From contig CM032228.1 in assembly GCA_019009955.1 (NCBI GenBank), positions 205,481,001 to 205,545,000 of the forward strand: a DNA stretch of 64,000 bases, read 5' to 3'. Both the position numbers and the translations under genes were made by a program. The DNA comes from Riptortus pedestris. Its lineage: Eukaryota > Arthropoda > Insecta > Hemiptera > Alydidae. Under the pieces are notes generated by a model that saw only the letters and a list, made by a program, of their open reading frames with translations, had not been told where the DNA came from and searched no databases. Shown one piece after another: positions 48,787-60,258 of this stretch; within the stretch, counting starts at the first letter, position 1; each line of letters starts with the position of its first letter.

Positions 48787-48976
48787 TTTAACGTTAGGTA
48801 CGGGTTATCTACAGGTTACCACCTTTTTCTAGCCAGAGTGGGACTAAGGATTTTATATAATGAATTCCGTCACTAAATAAAGTCCTTTGCCCAGGCGGGA
48901 ATTGAACCCGCCACTCTAGGACTACCATGTGAGATTAAAGGCAACGCTTTAACTCACATGGCTAACCTGAGCCCCT
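48787..48976 (-). mobile_element. tRNA-derived SINE, near full length
   Basis: Minus strand, head GGGGCTCAGGTTAGCCATGT at its right end. A well-conserved B-box-like GGGTTCAATTCCCGCCTGGG (rc of 48893..48912), then ACGGAATTCATTATATAAAA and CCACTCTGGCTAGAAAAAGG. The tail is degenerate. Confidence 0.85.
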
Positions 48977-49128
48977 AAAATAATAATATATTTCACTGGG
49001 CGAAACTTAAAATGTTTTTGAACTTATTGTTTTAACTAGAAATATTTGCATGGTCTTGACCGGGATCTCCAGAAACGGGTACAAACGATAAACTCTGTTC
49101 TTAAAAGTTCCAATAGTATGAAACGAAG

Positions 49129-49133
<5 letters not shown>

Positions 49134-49173
<40 letters not shown>
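49134..49173. repeat. (TA)n microsatellite
   Basis: About 20 TA units, directly abutting the left inverted repeat of the Tc1 element, which targets TA. Confidence 0.95.
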
Positions 49174-49174
<1 letters not shown>

Positions 49175-50553
49175 TCCTCGTCAAAAAAAACGCAACACCC
49201 TAAAATTTATTAATTTCACTGGGTTTTTACTGAAGCAGAGAATCATACCTTATTGTGTCTTATAATACAAGTACATAGGAGTAATAAAAAGTGTATTTCA
49301 GAAGAAAAAAAAATTAATTCCTTTAATTACAAAAAAAAAATAAAAATTAATCCTAAAAATGAAAAAAACAAAATTTTAACTTTTTTAAAAATTAAATTGA
49401 CTATTCTTACACTAATAACCAGTGTTGCCACCTCTTGCTCGAATGACTGCCTCCATAGGTGTGGGCATGCTCCTGATCAAGTCCTGGACGGCCTCCTGAG
49501 GTAATCTTTCCCACTCTTCCAAATCGGCAGCCTCAAGCTCCCTCAGGTTGAGTGGTGCTGGTTCTCAGGCTCCAACACTTCTTTTTAGTCTGTCCCATAA
49601 ATGTTCTATGCAATTTAGGTCAGGGCTCCTCGCTGGCCACGGCAATGTTTCGATATTGATTTCGTTTAGGTAGTCCTTAACAATACGGGCAACATGTGGC
49701 CTTGCATTATCATGCATAAGAAATGCATTTTCACCAATAAATGGCATGTATGGCATGACATAGTCCTCCAAAATGTCTGCCACGTATCTTTGTGCAGTCA
49801 AAGGCCCCCCACGAATCGAAACTAACTCCGTGCGAGCTTCCCATGAGATGCCACCCCAGAACATCACGGAGCCCACACCAAAAGGCTCCCATCCGGCTAT
49901 ACAACATTTGCTGTATCGCTCACCTGGCACCTTCCACACTCTTCTGCGTCCGTCAGGAGAGTTTAGCGCCACTCTGGTCTCATCGGTGAACAGGACTCGT
50001 CTCCAGCCATCGACAGTCCAATCTCGGTGCTCCTGGGCAAACCTAAGGCGGGCTCTTCGGTGCTCTCTGGAGAGAAGTGGTCCAACCATGTGCCTTTGTG
50101 CCCTCAGTCCACTATTCCTGACTCGTCTCGTAACTGTTGATACCGAAACATGTAAGTTTCAAACACCAGCGACCAAGTTTTTTAAGTCGTGTGCTGTTAT
50201 TATTGCCGATTTCTGAGAGTCTGGAGCCGGACAAAACGGTCGTCTTCCGCTGATGTGACCCGTGATCGGCCCGATCCAGGTCTTCTTGCGTATCCTCCTG
50301 TCTCTCTGAATCATTTCAAGACTCGTGCGACAGTTGAAAAGTGGACCCCAAGTCGATTAGCAATGTAACGGGTGCTACGGCCTTCTTGGTGCTTCGTCAC
50401 TGCCCTAATTGTGTCATCTCTATCTAACCGTGCCATAATTACCTATGAATTCTAAAATAATGCGTACTTGATGAAATTAACACGAATACTGACCCCAAGT
50501 AAATTTTTTTTGTATCCCTAAGTCGATAAGAATGACTATGGAATTAGTGCTGT
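49174..50553 (-). mobile_element. Tc1-like DNA transposon, degenerate
   Basis: The left terminal sequence begins CTCCTCGTCAAAAAAAACGC and AACACCCTAAAATTTATT immediately after a (TA)n tract. The matching right end is decayed: only TGAAATTAACACG and an A/T run near 50480..50515 are recognisable, and the boundary at the next TA run (50554) is approximate. The interior is one transposase pseudogene on the minus strand. Confidence 0.75.
49412..50436 (-). pseudogene. Tc1-like transposase pseudogene (DD34E)
   Basis: The start codon at 50434..50436 begins MARLDRDDTIRAVTKHQEGR, followed by a helix-turn-helix (RYIANRLGVHFSTVARVL). A TGA stop comes next, then the GRPGS-like RRPGSGRSR linker, a frameshift near 50210 and a second TGA near 50160. 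The catalytic part (50089 down to 49565) is intact and shows all three acids: D in FTDET, D in MHDNARPH and E in NCIEHLWD, with 34 residues between the last two. Another TGA at 49565..49567 precedes the natural C-terminus ending at 49412. The total matches the usual length of about 340 codons. Three stops plus a frameshift make it inactive. Confidence 0.92.
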
Positions 50554-50692
50554 TTATATATATATATAATTTTGAACGGACCTCATTTTCGTCATGTCCT
50601 GGGTAGGATTGATGTACATTTGAAGGATGATTTCGAAAATCGCGTCATGAATACGACCTCAATAGCTGATTTCCCTTAAGGGAAATCTGCTA
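50554..50692 (-). mobile_element. HINE 5'-end fragment
   Basis: A short TA run, then TTTTGAACGGACCTCATTTT, GTCCTGGGTAGGATTGATG and GCGTCATGAATACGACCTC. The perfect 5' palindrome is CTGATTTCCCTTAAGGGAAA, then TCTGCTAAAA. The copy is cut at its (TA)n, exactly where the Tc1 element lies, but the far side of the Tc1 element does not show the rest of the HINE. Confidence 0.8.
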
Positions 50693-52339
50693 AAACCGTT
50701 GTATTTATAGAACACGTAACCCTTCCCTCTCTCCTGTAATGCTGGATGGCAGAGGATCAAAACTTATCTACATATATGAAAAATGGCCTTGTCCTCTACA
50801 TGAATAGTGTATTTTGAAAATACAAGCTACATCTTCAGTAGCTTCAGGAACGTGGGTTTACAGTGAATGAAAAAAATATAAACTACACCCTCAATTTTCG
50901 TCTTATTGTTAGAAAAATTCGTATAGTTCGATAGATAATTTGAGTAAATTACTTCATGAGCATTATTAGTCATGTAAACCATTCCAAACCACTCATAAGA
51001 ATTTAATAAACTTTAACCCTTCTTCAAAACCCCACTTTTTGTTTGTCGGATTTCGGTCATTAACAAAATTAACCATTACCGTAGGTCAGTCTTAGACATA
51101 AATACCATGGAGGTCCTGAGACTGGTACATTGTTAGTAATAATTTTTTTTTGGAACGTTTTGCAATCTGGCAGTCTTGTTCACAATCAGATCAAAATGAA
51201 AACGTTAGCTTGGTCATACCACCCCACCATCCCTGGCGACGTACAATCCTTGGGAGAAATTCTCTAATTATTTCCCTTTGGGGGAAAATTCATTATAATT
51301 CCCAAACGAAATTCCCTTAGAACTCAGACAAAAATGCCCGCGGAAGTTAGCGATAGATAGTTCTGAACGGTTATGGGGAGCAATTTCCAGAGAAATCTTC
51401 TATGAAAAACACCTGAGCCAGCCCCCCCCCCTCCACCAACCTGCAAAAGCCAATAATTTTCAACTTTAAATTAAATTTTAATTCCTATTTTCACCTTAAC
51501 TGCCCCAAGTTTTAATTGGCAGCGCCCTAATTACATATATAAATCTTCCTCATAAATAAAAGCTTTCCAAGGAATAAAGAAGTCATATTATTCTCCCATC
51601 TGGGGTAAGGAATCATATTCTTCTGCTATCTCTAGAAATGACTCTTTTTGATCCCAACTAAAGCCAGTCGACTTTCTATTTCGAATTTAAATTCTTTTCC
51701 ATATGAAAAGGACTACATTTTTCGTAAACCCTTTCTTTATCCGTCTTACTTGATCAAAAAGGAATTCTACATTGATTGATTTCATTGTAGCAGTTATCAC
51801 TTTATTAATAAATCGCCTTTTCGCATAAGATCGAATTTAAATCTCAGGCCGCCACTCCCAGCAATCGATTTGGTCCAATACCTAAATTTTATGTATAGAG
51901 ATAGCTTCGTTAATAACGAAATGATTTTATTTACTGCTTGTGAAGTGTCTTAAAAACCAATTTTATATTTCTAGGAATGTCTAAATCTTCGAAAAGTGTT
52001 TGCTAAATTGGTATTCTTCTATAAGATGGAGTATTGTGAGTAGAACATGGCTTATTTCGCATTTTTGCTGAGGATCTTTAGTTAATAAGTGTATGTCCGC
52101 AAGATTTGTGTGGCCTATACGCATCCTGGTTGTCACTACCTCTTCTTTTCGAATGCCTCTGAAAACACTGTGCTATGTCCCTGGAGAACCTTTTATATTT
52201 CGTAGTTTGTTTTTGAGGGGTACTTCCTTCCACATAGAATCCCAGCTTTTATGGACTTTGCTATTTAGCCAGGTGCTCATATCGTTAGCTTTATAGGCAT
52301 TATTATTTATTTCTTTTATTCAGATTAATAATAATTTTT
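50693..52339. other. Intronic sequence with a small HINE relic
   Basis: 51005..51085 contains CTTCTTCAAAACCCCACTTT and GTCGGATTTCGGTCATTAAC, a minus-strand HINE internal fragment. A C-run lies at 51422..51431. Nothing else recognised. Confidence 0.5.
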
Positions 52340-52570
52340 GTTTAATGCCTGAAATCAGACATGAAAGGGCGTAAAATAACAATTTCAACATTTTTCCGTA
52401 ATTATGAGTTTTTTTTTTTTGGATCAAAGAATATAATATGACAAATCTTCTAATTTACTATAATTGTTGTTGCATATAATTTTTTCTTATCTTGAATATT
52501 AAGAGTTATTTACATTTTTTTTAAACCTTTAATTAACCCTATTTCTACTCGTCTCACGTTAAAAATAAGT
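52340..52570 (+). mobile_element. HINE internal-to-3' fragment
   Basis: TTAATGCCTGAAATCAGAC, CATTTTTCCGTAATTATGAG, TTGTTGCATATAATTTTTTC and TTATCTTGAATATTAAGAG, then AACCCTATTTCTACTCGTCT, on the + strand. It abuts a minus-strand 5' fragment at a (TA)n. Confidence 0.65.
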
Positions 52571-52601
<31 letters not shown>

Positions 52602-52719
52602 CTTATACAGTTTTGAACGGACCTCATTTTCGTCATCTCCTGGGTAGGATCGATGGACATTTGAAGAAAAATTTCGAAAATTGCGTCATGAGTACTCAAC
52701 CCTCAAGGGAAATCTGCTA
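52571..52719 (-). mobile_element. HINE 5'-end fragment, opposite orientation to its neighbour
   Basis: (TA)n at 52573..52597, then TTTTGAACGGACCTCATTTT, GTCATCTCCTGGGTAGGATC and GCGTCATGAGTACTCAACC. It ends CTCAAGGGAAATCTGCTAAAA, with the inner palindrome arm altered. Confidence 0.8.
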
Positions 52720-53275
52720 AAACACTATACGAGAAATGTGCCTTTACTGTAGTAGTAGAAGTTGGTAGAAAGGTCTAGTTGTTGGAATGTGCTGATAGAT
52801 ATTGAATTACTGAAGCTAAGTAATGTAGTTTAGAGAAGGTTATTGAAGGTTCAAAGGTTTTCATTATAGCCTTCATGAGATAGCACACTTTTATTAAATC
52901 CAGTTAGTGGTGCAATATGCCCACCCACTCTTTTACTGCAGTCTAGTCTCTAATAACTTCATCCTCCCTTTGAGTGGCCTGTTAAAATCCATTATCTGTT
53001 CATATACCTCTTCTCTGTCTATGAACCATCTTTTTACTACATAACTATTAATTTCCTGGTGGCTACGTAGATCGTGGTTGAAGAGCAGTGCCTTTTCCCT
53101 GAAAATAAAATCCATATTGCATGTTTGCGCTAGAGTAGGGAGAAACAGTCTAGTGAGTGAATAGGTTTGTCCCTTCGTGTGGAGCAATTCATTTTTCTGT
53201 GGATAGAGAACCAATCACATACCTTGATGCAATCAACAAGTACAAACTTCAGTTATCATGTAACTCTGAAGCTTT
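52720..53275. other. Intronic sequence with a minus-strand ORF of uncertain meaning
   Basis: 52933..53214 is open for 93 codons on the minus strand, with a charged C-terminal half (KRWFIDREEVYEQIMD). An acceptor-like GGTTCTCTATCCACAG lies just inside. There is no family match, and it is too short to call. Confidence 0.4.
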
Positions 53276-53499
53276 GGGACTCAGGTTAGCCATGTGAGTT
53301 AAGGTGTTGGTCTTAATCTCATATGGTAAACCTAGAGTGGTGAGTTCGATTCCCGCCTGGGCAATAGGAATTTATTTAGTGACGGACAAATTAAATAAAA
53401 TCCTTAGTCCCACCCTGGCTAGAAAATGGTGGTAACCTGTAGATAACCCGTCCCAATTAGCCATAGTAGCATGAAGTGGACGTAAATAAAAAAAATTTG
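53276..53499 (+). mobile_element. tRNA-derived SINE, full length
   Basis: Head TGGGACTCAGGTTAGCCATG with A-box-like TTAGCCATGTGAGTTAAGG. The 9-bp inverted repeat CCATGTGAG/CTCATATGG is slightly degraded here. B-box-like GAGTTCGATTCCCGCCTGGG at 53343..53362, then TTATTTAGTGACGGACAAAT, CCACCCTGGCTAGAAAATGG and GTGGACGTAAATAAA. This is the clearest + strand copy. Confidence 0.9.
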
Positions 53500-53662
53500 A
53501 AAGAAGTAATTTCACAGTGAAATATTATATCTCTAATTTCCATGACCTCGTTAAACTCCATGTCCTTCCTGTCATGTCGTTCATGTCACCTTCATCGCAT
53601 TTAATGAATGCGCTGATCATGCGTTACTAAACATTTCGTATTATCTATTAATTTGTTTCTTT

Positions 53663-54144
53663 AGCAGATTAAGCTCTTGAAGATGTACTCATGTCGAGGT
53701 TTTCAAAAATAATTCAAATGTCGCACCATTTTAGTTATTTAGGAAGATGACTAAAATGAGACTTGCTAAAAATTATAAGTATATACTTTTGAGGAAGTTA
53801 AAATAAAAAAAATCTAGATATTTTATAGATTCTAGATAGTTTCCGTTATTTTGAGTCTGATCGAAACATGATAGATAATCAATCTTTTTATTAATTTTAT
53901 GTCATACAATTGTTGCCCTTTATTATTTGTTTTTCAGCCTTCAGTTAAGCCCCACTCCTTCTCATGGGTTTTCCACTTTTTAGTAACTGTTTCAATAGCC
54001 ATCTCGTATTCAACTTGAGTTTAGAGTTGCAGATACACTTCTTATTAATGGAGAAAGAAAAAATCGTTTTTGCGATGACAGTATCAGCACGTCCCATTCT
54101 AGCACGTGGGAAATCTGCCAAGTTTGCTCAGCGGAGTGACGGAC
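53663..54144 (+). mobile_element. HINE-like element, diverged
   Basis: The 5' end AGCAGATTAAGCTCTTGAAG (palindrome lost) is followed by ATGTACTCATGTCGAGG and ATTTAGGAAGATGACTAAAA. The (TA)n is reduced to TATATA. TTCAGCCTTCAGTTAAGCCC follows. The 3' end is GTGGGAAATCTGCCAAGTTT, then GCTCAGCGGAGTGACGGAC and T-run. Confidence 0.7.
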
Positions 54145-55309
54145 GTGTTTTTTTCAGACCTTCAGAGAACTCCCTTTCGTATTCATTCGAATTTCTCTTT
54201 AAGCTGTTATATTACTTAACGACTAATTTTACAGTTTATGTTTAAGGACTTCTCGATAAGCCTTGTGAAGAATAACAAGAATAAACAAAAATATACAGTT
54301 CCATTCCAGATATAACATTCATGTATATCTTAGGGCTTATTTTTATCGAAAAAAAATTCACCAAATATATTCTAGTGTCGTAAAATCCAAGTTATTTTAC
54401 TTTTTTTTTTTGTGAATAATGTATTTTAAGGAGCGTTTATAATGTATTCATATGTTTTTATATTGTTAAAAATGTATTTATATGATTTTTACGCATCTTA
54501 AGAAGGTAATCTTAATGCCGAAGCCATTTGTTTTCATTTTGAATTAGCAATTTTCACAGTCATTACTAGCTCGGTATAAAATTGCCTTCACTCAATCTAA
54601 CTAAGATTTGTGTTAAATTATTATTTTTTTTTTTAAATTAACAATTTTATAAAACTAATACATGAAACGCTTGAAAGAGTATCATGCCCATTTTATTATT
54701 ATAAAACAAATCAGAGGGCCGCTAAGGGCGCAGGATTGTATAAAAGGCATAAATTTTAAACTTTCCACGGATGGTGTCAGCTTTTATACTCGCAACTCTC
54801 CAGACTCGTTAGAAAAGTATTAAAGCTCTTTGCGTACTTTAAAGAGAATTAACCTCAACAAAATGGGAAATAATTTACTCATATTATAAACTATTCATAA
54901 TTAAGTGCATACGCCTTTGTCTGGAAAGTTTATTAACCACCTCTATGAACGTGAGGATAATTTTATTACATCTCCATGTTGAAGGTTACTGTTTTATATA
55001 TTGAATTTATTATTCATAGGATAGTCTCTTTCATTTATTATTCTATAATGTTTAATTTTAAATGCGGACTAAATTAGTATATGTAGATTAAAGTTGTTTA
55101 AAGATAATTCGTAGTACCTATTACGTGATATTATGTAGTCATCAGGTTTGTGATGGTTAGCATCTGATGAAGCCTGCTAAAAATGCTTTCAAATATCTAC
55201 TGTAGGTCTCCATACAAATAATTGAGTAAGCATTTATACTTGATAAATCTTCTTACAAATACTTCAATCGCCTTGTAGAATATTTTTAGGAAAAATGTAT
55301 TGAAAAATA
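54145..55309. other. AT-rich intronic sequence, nothing recognised
   Basis: No repeat or gene seen. Confidence 0.55.
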
Positions 55310-55541
55310 ATTATTATTATTATTATTTATTAACGTCCACTTTTTGCAATTAAGGCTAATTGGGACGGGTTATCTACAGGTTACCACCCTTTTCTAGCCA
55401 GGGTGGGACTAAGGATTTTATTTAGTGAATTCCGTCACTAAATAATTTCCTTTGCCCATGCGAGAATCGAACTCGCCACTCTAGGTTTACCATGTGAGAT
55501 TAACGTCAACGCTTTAACTCACATGGCTAACCTGAGCCCCC
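55310..55541 (-). mobile_element. tRNA-derived SINE, full length with (AAT)n tail
   Basis: Left end (ATT)n, then TTATTAACGTCCACTTTTTG, GGACGGGTTATCTACAGG, TAGCCAGGGTGGGACTAAGG and AGTGAATTCCGTCACTAAAT. The B-box region is rc GAGTTCGATTCTCGC at about 55463..55477, and the head rc is GGGGGCTCAGGTTAGCCATG. It lies immediately left of HINE sequence in the same strand sense. Confidence 0.9.
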
Positions 55542-55555
55542 ATTGAACAATAATG

Positions 55556-56040
55556 AAAAATCATTAAATTTTTAACAAGATTGACTCTATAACATTTTTT
55601 GATCCAAACTAATTGGATTGGATTTCAACTCCTCTCTTTCTTCCTGGTCCGAGTTTAGCCATTAACGATTGAACTATCTATGAAAGATAAGATTCGTTGT
55701 AAAACATATTGATATTTAAACTAAAAATAGGACGTTTCATAATTTATCAGGTTACTGCTAATATAAAATGAGTAGGAATTGGGGTTTAATACTGGCTGAA
55801 AACTACAAAATGCCACTAAGAGGAAACTATCTCGGTTAAAATTTGACTTAAGAAAAAATGTTTTAAGCAATATTTATAGAAAATTGAAATTTCAACTAGA
55901 TTGGTTCCAAACAACATGACTTATAATTTATGGAGTATCTTGAATTTTCGATTACCCTTCCTCCTCCCCTGTTTCCGAACAATTAACGAACTTGATTTCT
56001 AGTTACAGTATTTTAAAACGTCTTCTGATACTACCTTATA
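55556..56040 (-). mobile_element. HINE internal part, diverged, ends missing
   Basis: Two internal units are visible: TTAACAAGATTGACTCTATA...CCTGGTCCGAGTTTAGCC and CAACTAGATTGGTTCC...CTCCCCTGTTTCCGAAC. Between them are ATAATTTATCAGGTTACTGC, GAGTAGGAATTGGGGTTTAA and CTCGGTTAAAATTTGAC. A tiny + strand HINE phrase (TGTGCTCTAGCGAACGTAAT) follows at 56112..56131. Confidence 0.65.
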
Positions 56041-58379
56041 GTGGACAAAAAATTAGAAAAGACCGCATTTTAAACAATATTATTTATTTGCTAATATTTT
56101 AATCCTGTTTGTGCTCTAGCGAACGTAATTTTTATTTGATCGCAGAATAAAATATCATTGGCTAAACTAAACCGGTCATAAAATTTCAAGGTTGGACTTT
56201 CTTGGTTGGAGGTTCATTTGATCATCATGATATGTTCCCTTCCATATTGTGATGACAATACTGCCACTAAAGTTACACCAATGGCCTCACGACTGCTTTA
56301 TCTTGTCTTTTTGTGCCACAGTTGGACCAAGAGGTATAGGACTTTAGTGAAGAGGTAAACTATATAATTGTGAATATCTCTTATTATTTTTTTGTTCGAT
56401 AACAATTTTCTTGTTCATAAAGCTATATTCTACTCTTTTAGTTCTATTAGTTATTCTCTAGTTTAAATAGTAATAGAATTTTTCGCACATATGTATTGAT
56501 CTCTCAGCAAACAATCATCACCCCATCACTTCTGTTCATGGGATTCTCAATTAATGTATATGATTGATAATCTCATTGGCAGCTTAAATTTCAAGTCTCG
56601 TTTCCATTAGATTCCTACTAACTGAAGAAATGTGAATAGAATGTTTGTTGACGTCATCTGTGAGATGATTGTAATTTCTTTTCTTTTGGAAGTCCAGTAG
56701 AGTCAGTAGTCTTTTTTAGAAAAGTAATCGTTCGGCTAGCTTCCTTTGCTACATTGTCAGCATTCTCATTTCCTTAAGTATTATAGTTCTTTTCGTAATG
56801 TAAAGTCCTTTATACCACTTCTCATCTAAGGTCCATATAAAAATGCCTAAAATTAAAATATGTAAAATTGTTACTATATTAGTTTATAGAATTTTCCCTC
56901 GATCGTTCCAAGGTGTTTAATTAGTCGGATTTTGCCTGTGGAGTTGAATTTTGAAGGAGTATATTGCCTAACCGCGTAAATTATTGGAATTCAGGCAATT
57001 TTGTCGTTAGCTTTGACAGTTTTCCGCCTATTATTAAAATTGAAAAGATTCCTTAAATTCCTACAGGTTTCCTCTGTTCAAAGGTCTCATTTTATTCTCC
57101 CGATTCAAATGACTGCAACATTCTAGAGTAGTTAATTAAATTCAATATAATTAATATTTCATTAAATTGCAACAATTAATGAACGACTTATGATGTACGA
57201 GTATTGTCTTTCAGAGGATAGAAAATGATTGCTAGTGGGACAAAAATAGAACGGGAACAGAACAAAACAAATATGTTCAGTCGTAATATAGGACCGATTT
57301 TGAAATTTAAAATTTCAAAAGCTGGCAAATTTAAAGAGAGTACTCAATAAGTATGGTCTATTGGGGACAATGAAAAACATTTCCCACACATTTAAGAGAT
57401 TCCAATGAAATTGAATGGTAGTTTTGCAATAGTAAAAATGGGAAATGTTACTAATGTGACAAGGCAATATGTTCATGGAAAGTTTTTTGAACTAGCGTTT
57501 ATTCGTTAAAACACCTTTCTCTCGCATAAGGACAGTCTCATACGATGTCACAGTTCTTCATGTGCGAAAAGCAAGTCCTGATATATTCGGGCTAACCGAA
57601 ACACACTTTTGAAAATCATTATACAGATTATTAAGACATCACATCATTCACGACATCAAGTAACGAGGGAAGTTAAGTAGTGACTTAGATCAACTATAAT
57701 AAGTTGGATAAAAATTTAGAAACCACATGTTAATAGAAGACGAAATTCTTACAATAGATTATAGCTAACGCCATGAACGTTCGCATCTCTTATTAAGGTG
57801 CCCTGAAATATCACATATTACCAACAGTCTTAATAAATATGGTACAAATAAATAGCAGACTGAGAAATATACCTGTAGCCTTCTCCATGTTTGATAGAAT
57901 GTTTGTTGATTCAGAACTACGACAAAGGTAGCAAGACTTTCCTTTATATTTTCTCCTTCATTTTCATATAAAGACCTTTTTTTTTCATTTTCAACGTTTC
58001 CTTTTTCATTCGTTCGCTATATCTCAAGAAAGTTTTACTCTTTTTCCTTTATTAAAATGGAAATTTTCATTCAACCTTTTTACACAACTTTTCTTATTGA
58101 TTCTTCCATTTTCCTGTATTTGTCTACTTCCTTGTACGAAGTAAAGCAGGAATTTCACCTAATCGCGAAAAGTTTCGGTTTTCAGATTTCAACGTAATTA
58201 TCCGTTTACTAAGTTTTTATTTAATTATATTTAGCAGTTCTTCTTGATTTCCTCTTAATAGAAACCTTAATATTGAATATTATAGTATTAATAGATGTAT
58301 TAATGTACGTTATAATTATGATATTATTTTACGCAATTCTCCGACTCAAGTTTAGAAGAACCTTGCATGAGAGGAAAAA
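56041..58379. other. AT-rich intronic sequence, nothing recognised
   Basis: Apart from the small HINE phrase near 56120, no repeat or gene seen. Confidence 0.55.
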
Positions 58380-59064
58380 GTCCGTCACGCGGGAACTGCG
58401 TAAACTAAGCAGATTTCCCTCCTGATTTTATTAATAGATAAAACTACATACTGGTAACACGACACAACCTTGAATATTAAGTGAACAAATACAAACGTAA
58501 ATAAGAAATCTTTCCATTCTAGGCGGGAAGTGTATGAATGTAAACAAGCAGGTCTGCCAACCCGACTCTCACCGGAAAGAAAAACAATTACTGAAATATA
58601 TCAGAATATAACTTATTAATTTTATTGAAAACTATTTACTATATCTAGTACTGCAATTTATAATGAATCAGAATTATTTTTGCCTCAATCAATCAAATTT
58701 AAGTAGTCCAAAAACCTTAAACGAGGTCACCAGAACATATTTGCATGTATGTCGTATAATAAAGGTCTCTTGAAAGTAATATTTGGTATTTAAGGTTCCC
58801 ATAATGTGGTTTATTATACGAGTATAACCAGTATTGTTAGTTTAGCATGAGTAGAAGTGGGGGTTTGCTGAAGGCTAAAAACTATAAAATCCAAATATCT
58901 CTGTTAATATTCATGATACAGAAGATATGTATAGAACGATATTTATAGAACATTTAATTTGCAAGAAGATTTGTTCTATACATTTTTTCGATCCGACTTA
59001 AAACGATTAAATATGGAGTTTGGTAACGATCAAAGAAAAATTGCGACGGCTAGAGCGCTAACAG

Positions 59065-59124
<60 letters not shown>

Positions 59125-59242
59125 GAACGGACCTCATTTTCGTCATCTCCTTGGTAGGATCGATGGACATTTGAGGAAATTTTCATAACTCGCGTCATGA
59201 GTACGACCTCAATAGCTGATTTCCCTTAAAGGAAATTTGCTA
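58380..59242 (-). mobile_element. HINE-like element, long-form, complete
   Basis: The 3' hairpin at left is GTCCGTCACGCGGGAACTGCG, then AACTAAGCAGATTTCCC. The long-form 3' module is AGTAGAAGTGGGGGTTTGCT, GAAGGCTAAAAACTAT. ACAAATATATA leads into (TA)n at 59070..59119, then GAACGGACCTCATTTTCGTC and CGTCATGAGTACGACCTCAA. The 5' end is CTGATTTCCCTTAAAGGAAA, then TTTGCTAAAA. The C-rich block is missing, so one internal segment was deleted. Confidence 0.85.
59070..59119. repeat. (TA)n microsatellite inside HINE
   Basis: About 25 TA units. Confidence 0.95.
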
Positions 59243-60109
59243 AAATTATGCCTTTTCAGGTCTTAAAGTTTAACATTCTATATTTTCGAACGTACCTTGA
59301 TAAAAAGACTCACTCTATTTCGTTATGTAGGAAAAAAACCTTTCCACTCAGTGCAACTACTCAAATCTCTTCTTCACATTTTAAAAATACAGCCAAAATA
59401 TGTTACTGAGTCATAAATAATCTAATTACACCTCAGCCTGTTGAAACTCGAGTGCGAAATTGGTCCATTTCATTCGGCTGACCTCACATTTGTTTCAATT
59501 GTTGGCAAATGGAAATTTCTGAACATTCCTTAAATTACGAATCATCAACACATTTTATTTTATTTTGTTTTTATCAATAAAATACAATCCCTTGTGTTAA
59601 TTAATGCACTAGTTTTTGCCCATATGGTTTGCTCATCGGTACTTAGAAGTGTCACATATGGGAATGGCTATTTGATATACCTGGCGTTTATTAATATATT
59701 TAAGAGACAAAAAGTTCACAAACCTCAAATTAGTTCTTTGAATGTTTAATTACTTCTAGTTAAGATACTGGTGTCATCCTTGTAAATATACTTTTAGGAG
59801 ATGATCTTTACTCTTGGGGAAAAGAACAATTAAAATTCCTATAGGAAGAATAACGTTACAAAAAGACTCCTCTCTTTCATTTTTATTCTTTTTTTTTTCT
59901 TTTTATATGAAGAAGAAGCCTGCTTTCGTATTCTCTCTACTTTAATTTATAAGGAAAATGTTTGGTTCAAAAGCACTTTTCACAAGATAGAGATAAATCT
60001 TTTATTATTCACAAGCTGGTTGAGTGAAAGAGGGAGGGAACGAGTCGGGAGAGTAAGAGTGAAAAGAGAAAACCGCTACAAGCTGTAGCTTTTTTACTCT
60101 CTCAAACCC
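59243..60109. other. AT-rich intronic sequence, nothing recognised
   Basis: No repeat or gene seen. Confidence 0.55.

Positions 60110-60258
<149 letters not shown>

Noticed and set aside
49773..50216. 147-codon + strand ORF
   Set aside because: A shadow frame antisense to the Tc1 transposase.
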